DNA of 35,659 nt from positions 69,202 through 104,860 of the forward strand of contig LBOO01000007.1 of the NCBI GenBank assembly GCA_000989565.1. Reading direction: 5' to 3'. The translations under genes and the position numbers were made by a program. The notes beneath the pieces were generated by a model. It saw only the letters and a program-made list of their open reading frames with translations, was not told the origin of the DNA and searched no databases. How positions within the stretch are numbered: position 1 is the stretch's first letter; each line of letters opens with the position of its first letter. Positions 1 through 7,950 of the stretch are shown here, one piece after another. The stretch comes from Candidatus Peregrinibacteria bacterium GW2011_GWA2_33_10. GTDB taxonomy: Bacteria > Patescibacteriota > Gracilibacteria > UBA1369 > GWC2-33-13.

Positions 1-561
1 CGGCCTATAAAAGGTACGATGCCGAGGTATGCGGATACTGTTAAAGATAATTTAAGTAAACAAGAGTTGCTTGATAGTAAAAAAGATGAGGCGGAACTTG
101 TTATGATTGTGGATTTAGTAAGAAATGATTTGGGAAAAATTTGTGAAATCGGCAGTGTGATTGTGAATGAGCATAGAGTTTTGGAAAAATATTCCAATGT
201 TTGGCATACGGTTTCGAATATTCGGGGAATTTTGGAAAAAGATAAAAATTTTTGTGACGTGATTAAGGCTTTATTTCCGGGTGGTTCAATCACAGGTTGT
301 CCGAAAAAGAGAACTATGGAAATTATTGATGAATTAGAGGATTTTTATCGGGGAGTTTATACGGGTTCCGCGGGCTATATCAGTTTTGACGGGAATTTGG
401 ATTTGAATATTATGATTAGAACAATGTTTTTTAAGAATGGGAAATTATATTATCACTCAGGTGGAGGGATTGTGATTGATTCGGATCCGGAAAAAGAGTA
501 CGAAGAGACGATTGCGAAGGCGAGGAGTATTAAGGAAGCGGTTTTAAAACACTCTTTTTAA
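1..561 (+). CDS. pabB: Aminodeoxychorismate synthase component I, C-terminal part (partial at window edge)
   Basis: The reading frame is open from base 1, so the gene begins upstream; about 186 residues remain. It matches the chorismate-binding fold shared by PabB, TrpE and isochorismate synthases. The frame opens with RPIKGTMPR. A Lys in PIKGT is the PabB signature (TrpE has Ala there), because this Lys forms the covalent intermediate in aminodeoxychorismate synthesis. Further family motifs are MIVDLVRNDLG, PGGSITGCPKKRTMEIID, YTGSAGYISFDG and GGGIVIDSDPEKEYEE. It would make 4-amino-4-deoxychorismate, the precursor of the p-aminobenzoate part of folate. A pabC-like lyase lies 2.7 kb downstream and folP lies at 10.4 kb, which supports a folate role over tryptophan. 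The stop codon overlaps the end of the convergent gene by 4 bases. Confidence 0.93.
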   Translation, partial: RPIKGTMPRYADTVKDNLSKQELLDSKKDEAELVMIVDLVRNDLGKICEIGSVIVNEHRVLEKYSNVWHTVSNIRGILEKDKNFCDVIKALFPGGSITGCPKKRTMEIIDELEDFYRGVYTGSAGYISFDGNLDLNIMIRTMFFKNGKLYYHSGGGIVIDSDPEKEYEETIAKARSIKEAVLKHSF

Positions 562-908
562 TCTTCATCTAATTTTAAATCTTTAAATAGATCTTGGTAT
601 TTTGTTAGATCTTTAGTTGAATATTCTTCGCCTTCTTTAGAGTTTAGATATTTTTCTATTTCGTAAACTTCTTTCCTCAAATTTTTTATAATTTCTTCTT
701 CGTTTTCTTCTGATAATTTTCTTATTAAATCGGATATTGGGGTTGGATTATCAGTATTTATGGTGCCATTTAAATTTTTAATATGTGCAGAAATGATTTT
801 GTGGGCTTTCTCGGTCATTTTATGTTCATTTAGAAATTTTTCCAGCTCTTTTAATGTGCGGTTGTTGGTTTCATTAATTTCCATATATTTAGAATCTTGT
901 TCCAGCAT
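558..908 (-). CDS. Hypothetical protein, charged and helical
   Basis: Unrecognised protein of 116 residues. It is rich in Glu and Lys with no signal peptide or membrane segment. Runs such as IRKLSEENEEEIIKNLRKEVYEIEKYL look like amphipathic helices, possibly coiled coil. It lies just downstream of the 718-residue unknown gene on the same strand with a gap of about 56 bases, so the two may be co-transcribed. The 3' end overlaps pabB by 4 bases in convergent orientation. No function is proposed. Confidence 0.6.
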   Translation of the reverse strand: MLEQDSKYMEINETNNRTLKELEKFLNEHKMTEKAHKIISAHIKNLNGTINTDNPTPISDLIRKLSEENEEEIIKNLRKEVYEIEKYLNSKEGEEYSTKDLTKYQDLFKDLKLDED

Positions 909-964
909 ATTTTTAGTTTATTTTATGTTTATTTATTATGATTATTTTTAATTTAGAAAGCAAA

Positions 965-3121
965 TTAATTTGAAATTTCGGCTGTAAAATTAATTTCTCC
1001 CTGGTTTTTTATCCAAGTCCATTGTTTTTCCGCATCTTGATTAAGAGTTAGATAACTTTTTGCTTCCATTGGGTTTTGGGGATTTCTTAGATAAAATACT
1101 ATTCGGCAGTTTGAAGCTTTAGAGTAATAAGCATAAGCTCCATGTATACTTTTCATTTTTATGATGTCGGATTCGTCTAATGTACTCGCGGAAACTATAT
1201 TTTGGTCTTCAATCGGGATTGCGATGATGATCTCATCTCCATTGCTTCCTATAGAATATCCTTGTTCCAGTTTTGCCGGTATCGTAAATTGAGGTCCTTT
1301 TTTAGTGTTTATTGTTATTGTAGACGCAATTATTTTATTTAATACTCCGGGTATTTGCCTTGTAGTTTCATCTCGAAGAAGGTTACCTTTTTCTGTGCAT
1401 TTGTCGCCGATGCCTAAAATTGCTTCATTAAATTCAGCAAAATTTTCACTTTTTTCAAATTCGGGGATGCTGTTTTTAAGAGCATTTTTAATGTTTTTAG
1501 GTGACGCACTTATGTTACTTAAAGCTATTGTATTTCCGTGGAGGGCGTTTTGGAGATTTTTCGGCATGTAAGGGTAATATAAATCTATCATTTCATTTTC
1601 AGTTTCTCCTAAATCTATAATGTTTTCAGCTCCGAAATTTTTCATGTCTCCGAATATAAATAAAACTATTTTGTCGTGTGTTACTCTGCGTATAAATTCT
1701 TCTTCGGTTAAGCCTGTTTCAATGCCTGAAACTGTTGATTTACATGCTTTAGTCAGGAATGGGAGCATCTCGGTTAATATTTGTTTTTTCTCCGGTACTG
1801 AAGGATTTTGATCCATTTTATCTGTAGTTGATGCGATCACATCAGCGCAATTTTTAATATATTGCTCATATAATGAATATTTTTCTCTAACAAGGTTTTT
1901 TAAAATATCTATAGTTTTGAGATACGAGGGTATTACATATTTTAAAATTAATTTTTCATTTTGTTGAAATTCCGGAGTCTCTTTATATTTTTCCATTTTA
2001 CGCAATTGAGAAATTTTTTCTTTTTTTAATGTAGGTAGATATGGATGCATATTTAAATCAAAAAATTCTCTTAATTTTACGTTTTCCGGATCTTTTAATG
2101 CTTGAATGATATTTATTTTTTCTATTAACAATCCTTCAAAAAAATCTTGTGTGTTAAATAAATTTAACATTGATTCACTACTTTCATCAGGTGTTTCTTT
2201 TTTATTTTGATTTGCGTTAATTTCAGATTTTAATAAAGATAAGATTAATTTTTTTAGAGATAGCCTTTTATTATTTTCACTTTCAATGTTGCATGAGCCA
2301 AACGCGATTTTAACTTTCGCATTGTTTTGGATTAAATTGTCTTCTAATAATTTTATATTGTTTTCAGTTTGATCTATTTGTTTCTGTTGATCTTGAATAT
2401 TTATTTCATCTAAATTGATATCTTTAGAAATTTGATTAATTGAGTTTTGTTGATCTTGCGAGATCGTATGATTTGCAAGACTGATAAGAATTTTTTTCTC
2501 CTCTGTACTTTTTTTCAGATATTGGATATGTTCCATCGCATGTTTACGTAATAATCTTGGAGCAACTTCTTGTTCTATTGTTTGGATTGCTTTTTTGATA
2601 GCTTCTTGATTTTTAGATGAAGTATTTCTAATCAAAATATATTCTCCTTTGAAATGAGTGCTTATTAACTCTGAATCGAGTCGGGATAATATTTGACTTG
2701 TTTCTTGATGGAGATCAGCAATAAAAGCATTGGTTCTATTTATGCCGAAATATTTGTCATTTAATTCCTTGATAGAAGGTACAGAAAGTTTAGTCGTCGC
2801 TATGCTAATTTCTTCGTTTATATAATCGGGATTTTGCAATTTTTTTTCTTCTTGTCTGCGTAAAAGTTCGAGGGGTATTCCCGGATCCAAATTTAGTAAA
2901 TATTGAAGATGGGAGGGGATTAATTTGTCTATATCAGCTATATCTTCCGCAGTTAATTCTTCTTCGGGTAATTCCAGAATTTTATGCGTTCTCTCCAATA
3001 GTTTATAGCGCTCAAAAAGCGCGCGATTCGCAATACCTTCAGGAGTGGGATCGCGGCGGATCGCGCCGGTTATGATTTTTTTTTCTGGTTGCTGTGTGTC
3101 ATGAATTGTGTCTGGTGTCAT
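965..3121 (-). CDS. Large hypothetical protein with coiled-coil centre
   Basis: Unrecognised cytoplasmic-looking protein of 718 residues, without a signal peptide or membrane segment. The N-terminal quarter is charged and contains a Pro-rich start (RRDPTPEGIANRALFERYKLL). Residues of roughly 210-270 are rich in Gln, Asn, Asp and Ile with heptad-like spacing and probably form a coiled coil. The C-terminal 200 residues look globular (for example GYSIGSNGDEIIIAIPIEDQ). A strong promoter (TTGACA, 16 bp, TAATAT) lies about 40 bases upstream of the chosen ATG, and the frame stays open throughout, so the gene is likely real. It may form an operon with the smaller unknown gene that follows. I do not recognise its family. 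Confidence 0.7.
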   Translation of the reverse strand: MTPDTIHDTQQPEKKIITGAIRRDPTPEGIANRALFERYKLLERTHKILELPEEELTAEDIADIDKLIPSHLQYLLNLDPGIPLELLRRQEEKKLQNPDYINEEISIATTKLSVPSIKELNDKYFGINRTNAFIADLHQETSQILSRLDSELISTHFKGEYILIRNTSSKNQEAIKKAIQTIEQEVAPRLLRKHAMEHIQYLKKSTEEKKILISLANHTISQDQQNSINQISKDINLDEINIQDQQKQIDQTENNIKLLEDNLIQNNAKVKIAFGSCNIESENNKRLSLKKLILSLLKSEINANQNKKETPDESSESMLNLFNTQDFFEGLLIEKINIIQALKDPENVKLREFFDLNMHPYLPTLKKEKISQLRKMEKYKETPEFQQNEKLILKYVIPSYLKTIDILKNLVREKYSLYEQYIKNCADVIASTTDKMDQNPSVPEKKQILTEMLPFLTKACKSTVSGIETGLTEEEFIRRVTHDKIVLFIFGDMKNFGAENIIDLGETENEMIDLYYPYMPKNLQNALHGNTIALSNISASPKNIKNALKNSIPEFEKSENFAEFNEAILGIGDKCTEKGNLLRDETTRQIPGVLNKIIASTITINTKKGPQFTIPAKLEQGYSIGSNGDEIIIAIPIEDQNIVSASTLDESDIIKMKSIHGAYAYYSKASNCRIVFYLRNPQNPMEAKSYLTLNQDAEKQWTWIKNQGEINFTAEISN

Positions 3122-3160
3122 CTTTATTTTTAAATAGTTTTAAAATTTAGATTGCGTTTT

Positions 3161-3188
3161 ATATTAGCGTATTTTTGTTTTTTGTCAA
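3161..3188 (-). promoter_or_regulatory. Sigma-70-type promoter of the 718-residue gene
   Basis: On the minus strand TTGACA (3188-3183) is followed after 16 bp by TAATAT (3166-3161), with the ATG at 3121. The -35 hexamer overlaps that of the opposing promoter at 3182-3211, because TTGTCAA is nearly its own complement. Confidence 0.6.
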
Positions 3189-3211
3189 CCCTAAGCTGTT
3201 TGTGTTATATT
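3182..3211 (+). promoter_or_regulatory. Sigma-70-type promoter of the pabC-like gene
   Basis: TTGTCA (3182-3187), an 18-bp spacer and TATATT (3206-3211). Transcription would start near 3218. This lies downstream of a possible TTG start at 3216 and upstream of the ATG at 3237, so it favours the ATG as the start codon. Confidence 0.55.
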
Positions 3212-3236
3212 TTGTTTGGTTTTTAATATTTCAATT

Positions 3237-4049
3237 ATGATCTGTTTTTTAAATGGAAAGTTTTTAGCTGAAGAGGACGCGATGATTAATGTTTTTGATC
3301 ATGGATTTTATTTTGGGGACGGAATTTATGAAACTATGCGAACAGTGAATGGAGAATTATGGCAAGGAGAGAAGCATATGGAAAGGCTTTTTACTTCAGC
3401 AAAAATGATATTTTTAAAAATTCCATGGTCTTCCGGTCAGATTATTTACTGGATAAATGAATGTATAAAAAGGAATAATTTTAAAGAATCGAGAATTAGA
3501 TTAACTATTTCCCGTGGTAGGTTGGATTTGAGTTTTGAAAAAGGTTTTGATCCTACTATTTTGATTAAAGTTGATGAGCTTCAGGAAATTTCGGAGGATA
3601 TTTTAAAAAACGGAGTTGATTTAGTCACTATGGAAATGGAAAGAATTATGCCAAAAGCAAAAACTTTGAATTTGATGTCTGTTATTTTAGCTTATTTAAA
3701 AGAGCATGAAACTAAAGCTTATGAGGTTTTGCTTGTAAATAGGGAGGGTTTTATCACTGAAGGCGCGATTACGAATTATTTTGTAGTGAAAGATGGGATT
3801 TTAATGACTCCGAATGAAGATATTTTGTATGGAACTGTGAGGGATAGGATTTTGGAAATCGCGGAAGAGGAGGGGATAAAAGTGGTATTTAAGAGTATGA
3901 CTAAAAAGGATATTTTGGAATGTGATGAATGTTTTATTTGCAACGCGCCGAGGGGGATTGTGCCTGTGAGGAGTTTGGATGAGGAGAGGGTTGGGGAGGT
4001 GGAGTTTGGGATGTGGAAAAAATTGAGAGACAGACTGGGGATTTTTTAA
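3237..4049 (+). CDS. pabC: Class IV aminotransferase, probably 4-amino-4-deoxychorismate lyase
   Basis: Fold-type IV PLP enzyme of 270 residues. Motifs in order: FLNGKF at the N-terminus, FDHGFYFGDGIYETMR (residues 20-35), the PLP lysine in PKAKTLNLMSVI (K142), GFITEGAITNYF (about 171-182) and LYGTVRDRILEIA. Family members are aminodeoxychorismate lyase, branched-chain aminotransferase and D-amino-acid aminotransferase, which motif reading alone does not separate cleanly. The PabB-type gene upstream and folP downstream favour the lyase that releases p-aminobenzoate. A 5'-extended frame could start at TTG 3216, but the promoter position and the family N-terminus support the ATG at 3237. The gene is convergent with a lipoprotein gene, leaving one base between the two stop codons. 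Confidence 0.8.
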   Translation: MICFLNGKFLAEEDAMINVFDHGFYFGDGIYETMRTVNGELWQGEKHMERLFTSAKMIFLKIPWSSGQIIYWINECIKRNNFKESRIRLTISRGRLDLSFEKGFDPTILIKVDELQEISEDILKNGVDLVTMEMERIMPKAKTLNLMSVILAYLKEHETKAYEVLLVNREGFITEGAITNYFVVKDGILMTPNEDILYGTVRDRILEIAEEEGIKVVFKSMTKKDILECDECFICNAPRGIVPVRSLDEERVGEVEFGMWKKLRDRLGIF

Positions 4050-4050
4050 T

Positions 4051-4425
4051 TTATTCACATGTGTAATTCATGACATAGAAAATACTCATTTCTCCGGGAG
4101 GGCAGGAATTTGAGGTGGGGTTTGGGGTTATTTTTTTTGTTTTGTAGGTTCCAATTATACTGATTTGATCGCATGATATGTCTAATTCTTTATCTTCGAA
4201 ACAAACGGGTATTTTTTCTTTGTTTCCCGTTGTTAAATAGCCGCTGTTATAACAATAGCAGCTTAATGGTTTCATTACTCCTTTTATGCTTTCGAATGAA
4301 CCTTGTAATTCTGTTGTTTGATTTGGATTATTTCCCGGATTTTTTTGCGTTGGTGTTTCCGAACTTATGCATCCGGTTATTGTTAATATGATTGTTAATG
4401 TTAAATTTAGAGATAGTTGAGACAT
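4051..4425 (-). CDS. Small putative lipoprotein
   Basis: Protein of 124 residues with a hydrophobic N-terminal stretch (LNLTLTIILTITGC) ending in a lipobox-like TITGC, so C19 is the expected lipidation site. The mature part starts Ser/Thr/Pro/Asn-rich, as lipoprotein linkers often do, and then contains six more cysteines (SCYCYNSGYL, PVCFED, ISCDQI, NSCPPGE, YTCE) that could form three disulfides outside the membrane. It shares its strand with the TPM/LemA genes upstream (22-base gap) and may be their last operon member. The function is unknown; the call rests on the lipobox and Cys pattern only. Confidence 0.6.
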   Translation of the reverse strand: MSQLSLNLTLTIILTITGCISSETPTQKNPGNNPNQTTELQGSFESIKGVMKPLSCYCYNSGYLTTGNKEKIPVCFEDKELDISCDQISIIGTYKTKKITPNPTSNSCPPGEMSIFYVMNYTCE

Positions 4426-4447
4426 TTTAAAATTTTAAAAAATATTT

Positions 4448-5311
4448 TTACCACCTTCCGCTGCTTCCCGCGCCTCCGGACATGCCTCCTCCGAAGCCTC
4501 CGAATCCTCCTCCTCCTCCGCTTCTGCCGCTGCCGCCTACCCACCAAGGGATGTGGCCTTTTGCTTTTCCTGCGTTGTAATTTTTGGAAACTATATAGTC
4601 GAAAAGTAAACCTGCGGGTATTAAGAAAATAATAGATAAAATGCCAATAAAGAAAAACCCTTTAATTAGAGTGATGATTATGCCGATTATTCCTCCTATA
4701 ACTCCGCCGAGCCACCAGGATTTGCTTCTGGCGAGGATTGCTGAAAGCCACATTATTCCAAAAAATATAAACCATAATGCTCCTTCCCAAACCGATGTAT
4801 TGGGTTTGTCAAGACTGGGGACGTATTCTCCTTTTGTGGCCGCGATTATTTTGTCAGTTGCTTCGTTAATTCCTTTGTGGAAATCATTCGATTTAAATGC
4901 CGGAATTAAGATTTCTTCTTGTATCCAATAAGATTGGGCGTCGGTGAGGGCTCCTTCGAGGCCGTAACCTATTTCAATTTTCATTTCTCTTTCTTGTTTG
5001 GCAATTAGTAATAATATGCCATTGTTAATGTCTTTTTTACCGATTCCCCAATCTTCAAATAATTCGGCTGCGAAATTTTCGATTGTGTCTTCTTTTAAGC
5101 TTTCAATGATTACTACTGAAATTTCATTGCTGGTTTCTTTTTCAAAATTTGTTAATTTTTGTTCGAGTTGTGTTTTTTGTTCTTGGTTTAATGTATTGGT
5201 GTAATCATTAACAAATCCGCCGGGATTGCCTAATGAATAATAGGCTTTGGCAATTCCGGAGATCAGTAAAATTCCTGTTAATAATATTGAAATTTTTATT
5301 AAATTTTTCAT
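4448..5311 (-). CDS. TPM-domain membrane protein (YgcG-like)
   Basis: Protein of 287 residues. A signal peptide covers about residues 1-23 (ending AKAYY). A TPM domain follows from about residue 33 to 155, starting GGFVNDYTNTLNQEQ and containing the typical NGILLLIAKQEREMKIEIGYGLEGALTD. Several membrane segments lie between about 170 and 240. The tail is Gly/Ser-rich with repeated GGFGG, the usual ending in this family, where it may aid anchoring or secretion. TPM proteins are envelope proteins of poorly defined role, often encoded with LemA. That is the case here: lemA lies 12 bases upstream on the same strand, and the two probably form an operon driven from 5927-5954. Confidence 0.9.
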   Translation of the reverse strand: MKNLIKISILLTGILLISGIAKAYYSLGNPGGFVNDYTNTLNQEQKTQLEQKLTNFEKETSNEISVVIIESLKEDTIENFAAELFEDWGIGKKDINNGILLLIAKQEREMKIEIGYGLEGALTDAQSYWIQEEILIPAFKSNDFHKGINEATDKIIAATKGEYVPSLDKPNTSVWEGALWFIFFGIMWLSAILARSKSWWLGGVIGGIIGIIITLIKGFFFIGILSIIFLIPAGLLFDYIVSKNYNAGKAKGHIPWWVGGSGRSGGGGGFGGFGGGMSGGAGSSGRW

Positions 5312-5323
5312 TATTTAATTAGT

Positions 5324-5878
5324 TTAAAATTCTACTGTTGGCGCTTGTTCAGCTCCGGCTACTGCTTCGAAATAAGTTTTTTCGGAATAGCCGAGCATTC
5401 CGGCAACTATATTTGTGGGAAATCTTTTTACTTTTACGTTGAATTTTTGAACCGTATCATTATATCTTTTTCTTTCTACGCTGATTCTGTTTTCGGTTCC
5501 TTCAAGCTGCGCCATTAATGTTTGAACTGTGTCGATTGATTTTAATTGCGGGTAATTTTCCATTATTACAAGGAGTCTAGAGAGAGCGCTTTCCACTTCT
5601 GTTGCTGCTTCGGCTTTTTCATTTACTGTGTTTGCGCCGGCGTAGCGTGTTCTGGCTTCCGCTATGTTGTTGAATACTTCTTGTTCTTGCTCCATTGCTC
5701 CTTTTACGGAATTGACCAGATTGGGAATTAAATCAAATCGTCTTTGGTATTGGCTTTCGACTTGCGCCCATTGGTTGTCAACCGTTTCATTGGCTGAGAC
5801 AAGTGAATTATAGGTTGTCCAGAAATAGCCGCCGATGAGGATGGCAAGTATGCCGATGATTAGTAGTGCTTTTTTCAT
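5324..5878 (-). CDS. lemA: LemA family protein
   Basis: Protein of 184 residues, normal for LemA. It has one N-terminal membrane helix (residues about 4-20), then VSANETVDNQWAQVESQYQRRFDLIPNLV and, near the C-terminus, GTENRISVERKRYNDTVQKFN, both characteristic of the family. The body is a helical bundle whose orientation in CPR envelopes is not established. The partner TPM gene follows at once. The pairing of LemA with a TPM protein is widespread and suggests a shared envelope role, which remains undefined. Confidence 0.93.
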   Translation of the reverse strand: MKKALLIIGILAILIGGYFWTTYNSLVSANETVDNQWAQVESQYQRRFDLIPNLVNSVKGAMEQEQEVFNNIAEARTRYAGANTVNEKAEAATEVESALSRLLVIMENYPQLKSIDTVQTLMAQLEGTENRISVERKRYNDTVQKFNVKVKRFPTNIVAGMLGYSEKTYFEAVAGAEQAPTVEF

Positions 5879-5926
5879 GTTTTTTTGATTAAAATTAAGT
5901 TTTATATTAAATTAAACAGTGTTTTT

Positions 5927-5954
5927 ATTATATGGGGAATGAAATAAAATTCAA
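5927..5954 (-). promoter_or_regulatory. Promoter of the lemA-TPM operon
   Basis: Minus strand: TTGAAT (5954-5949), a 16-bp spacer and a perfect TATAAT (5932-5927), about 50 bases upstream of the lemA ATG. The ferritin-like gene has the same -35/-10 combination and spacing at 20217-20244. Confidence 0.6.
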
Positions 5955-5976
5955 ATGGGAAAAACCGGTGTTATGA

Positions 5977-6540
5977 TTATGGCTTTTTTGGGGTGAATGA
6001 TAATTTTATGTCATTTAAAAGTTTTTCAAAAGTTTCGTATCCTGAAGCTTTGTTGAAATGGCCGGCGCCTTTTATGAGAGTTATGTTTGTGTTTAGGTAT
6101 ATTGCCAGTTCTTCGGCTTTTTTTCGCGGGACATAAGGGTCGTTATTGGAGTGGAAGAGAGTGAATTTTTGGCAATTTTTTTTGATTTGTGTCCAGTTAA
6201 AATTTTTCATGGTAAATGTTTTCATTGAGGGATCAAATTGATTGCCGGTTTTGCCGACAAATCCGGCTACAAAAAATGCTGCTTTTATGGGATGTTTTTC
6301 GATAAGATTTAATATGAATGCTACACCTAAACTATGGCCTACGAATACAGTTTCAGGAGTTATGAATTTTTTGTATTTTGTAATTATTTCAAGCCATTTT
6401 GTTAATGTTTGATCTTGGGGGGTGGGAAATTGGGGAATTATGACATTATTATTAAGTTTTTCGAGTTCTTTTTTTATATATGGAAACCAGTTTTCTTCGG
6501 GGTAGCCGGCTACACCGTGGATTAAAAAGATATTTGGCAT
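5977..6540 (-). CDS. Alpha/beta hydrolase of the RBBP9/YdeN type
   Basis: Protein of 187 residues from the ATG at 6540. It begins with the typical beta strand MPNIFLIHGVAG. The nucleophile elbow is GHSLG (residues 69-73, S70). The acid is probably D134 in SNNDPYVP and the base H161 in KGAGHFN, so the catalytic triad is complete. RBBP9/YdeN proteins are small serine hydrolases of uncertain substrate. The frame extends 12 codons upstream to 6576, but that overlaps the preceding gene and lacks homology. The ATG at 6540 leaves a 7-base gap after the stop of the M24 fusion gene and suits translational coupling. Confidence 0.85.
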   Translation of the reverse strand: MPNIFLIHGVAGYPEENWFPYIKKELEKLNNNVIIPQFPTPQDQTLTKWLEIITKYKKFITPETVFVGHSLGVAFILNLIEKHPIKAAFFVAGFVGKTGNQFDPSMKTFTMKNFNWTQIKKNCQKFTLFHSNNDPYVPRKKAEELAIYLNTNITLIKGAGHFNKASGYETFEKLLNDIKLSFTPKKP

Positions 6541-6547
6541 GGGTATT

Positions 6548-7822
6548 TTAAAGAATATGTAGTTTTTCTTTTTCAAAATAGTAAATATTTTCCATTTTAA
6601 AACCGTATTTTCCGTTTTTCTTTTTTATGTGAGGTTCAAATGTGAAAAAATTTGTTTCTTGTAATTTTTTGTGATTGTTTTCTTCAATATAAATCCGGTT
6701 ATCTCGATGTTTTTCAATTGAATGACCGAGATTTTTTTTGAAATCTAAATTTTTGTATCCCAGATTTTCAATTAAATTATTGATGGTTTTGAATATTTCA
6801 TGGAAAGTAGTGTTTGGATTTATTGATTTTTGAAATTCTTGGTGTAATTTTTCTTCGGTTTTAATTCCTTCCACTAATTCTTGTTGATTAGATTTTTCGG
6901 TTTCTGTGACTTTTCCATTTTCGATTATAAATGATCTGGCAAAATCCGCCCAGAAATCTTTAATTGTAGGACTTAAATCAATAGTTACTAGATCGTTTTT
7001 TTGAATTTTAGTATCAGTTGGTTTGTAGTTTTTTCCGGAAAGAGAAATTGTTGTACGTTCACCGACTAGAATAAACGCGCCAACATTATGATACCAGAAT
7101 GAAGTTGAGCCTTTTTTAATCATATATTCTTCAGCAATTTTTTTGATTTCTTTTTCCGATATTCCTTCGCAAAGGTACTCTTTTAAAAAATTTATTGTGT
7201 CTTTAGCTATTTGTTGGGCTTTTTGGTAGTTTTGGAGAATGTTTGCGTGCATATGAGATTTTTTTACTAAATATATTTTAGTTAAATAACCTTTATTTGT
7301 CGGGAGATCGGGTAAATAGATTTTTAAATTATAAATTTCTGCGCAGGAAATAGGCGCAATGACCAGAGAATTTTGTGGATATTCATTGTTTTTTAATTTT
7401 TTTGCTGCTAGTGCGGTGTCTATTTCTTTAATTAATTTTAAATTTTGAAATCTTTTTGTGAGAAATGATTTGTGTTCTTTTAAGGCTTGGGGGTGGGAAT
7501 AGATAGTGATTGGTTTTGATTCATATATTTTTTTATTTTGAAGGAGCGCGTGGTCGAGTTGGAAGGTTTGTTCATCAATTTTTTGAAATGAATATTTTTT
7601 TATTGCTTTTTGTGTTTCTTCAACTAATCCTTCACGAGAAGATTCATAAGCAAATGTGCCGAAGTGGATTTCGTTATTATTTAGAGCTTTTAAGACGTTT
7701 TCTGTGGAGATTAAATATTTTATTTCGAAATTTTTCCAACCGTTTTTTTGGGCAAAATATTTTGCTGCTCGTTCGTTGGTGCTGCCGATATCGCCTTGGA
7801 TTCCGATGCGTGTTTTTGGCAT
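6548..7822 (-). CDS. Fusion of a prephenate-dehydratase-like domain with an M24 metallopeptidase
   Basis: Protein of 424 residues with two recognisable halves. Residues 1-190 follow prephenate dehydratase motif by motif: GIQGDIGSTNERAA (7-20), the YESSREGLV segment (59-67, for the usual PIENSxEGxV), LDHALL (89-94), YSHPQAL (108-114), an S/T-x-A-A region (136-141) and a final NKGYLTKIYLV (176-186), where the family has N-x-T-R-F. The Arg of TRF is replaced by Lys, and there is no ACT domain. Residues about 200-424 form an M24 (creatinase/aminopeptidase P) fold with all five metal ligands in place: D282, D293, H367 (NLGHSIE), E396 (TFEPH) and E411 (KMENIY). The peptidase half should be active. 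The first half may act in binding rather than catalysis. The reading frame is continuous. Confidence 0.8.
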   Translation of the reverse strand: MPKTRIGIQGDIGSTNERAAKYFAQKNGWKNFEIKYLISTENVLKALNNNEIHFGTFAYESSREGLVEETQKAIKKYSFQKIDEQTFQLDHALLQNKKIYESKPITIYSHPQALKEHKSFLTKRFQNLKLIKEIDTALAAKKLKNNEYPQNSLVIAPISCAEIYNLKIYLPDLPTNKGYLTKIYLVKKSHMHANILQNYQKAQQIAKDTINFLKEYLCEGISEKEIKKIAEEYMIKKGSTSFWYHNVGAFILVGERTTISLSGKNYKPTDTKIQKNDLVTIDLSPTIKDFWADFARSFIIENGKVTETEKSNQQELVEGIKTEEKLHQEFQKSINPNTTFHEIFKTINNLIENLGYKNLDFKKNLGHSIEKHRDNRIYIEENNHKKLQETNFFTFEPHIKKKNGKYGFKMENIYYFEKEKLHIL

Positions 7823-7870
7823 GATGTTTAATTATTTATGATTATTTTTATGTTTTTTTGAAAAATTAGC

Positions 7871-7886
7871 AAACTTTATAAAGTTT
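7871..7886. promoter_or_regulatory. Upstream operator half-site pair, palindrome copy 1
   Basis: A perfect 16-bp palindrome, AAACTTTATAAAGTTT. Its 14-bp core recurs at 7900-7913 with a centre-to-centre distance of 28 bp. It lies in the divergent region between the M24 fusion gene and the HTH-Fic gene and is the likely binding site of the Fic protein's own HTH domain. Confidence 0.65.
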
Positions 7887-7893
7887 TTTAAAT

Positions 7894-7922
7894 TTGATTA
7901 ACTTTATAAAGTTTGCTACAAT
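7894..7922 (+). promoter_or_regulatory. Promoter of the HTH-Fic gene with operator filling the spacer
   Basis: TTGATT (7894-7899), exactly 17 bp and TACAAT (7917-7922). The 17-bp spacer contains palindrome copy 2 (AACTTTATAAAGTT, 7900-7913), so a bound repressor would exclude RNA polymerase. Transcription would start near 7929, which favours the ATG at 7951 over starts at 7894 or 7921. Confidence 0.7.
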
Positions 7923-7950
7923 GAGTGTACGATTATTAAGTTTGTTTTTT

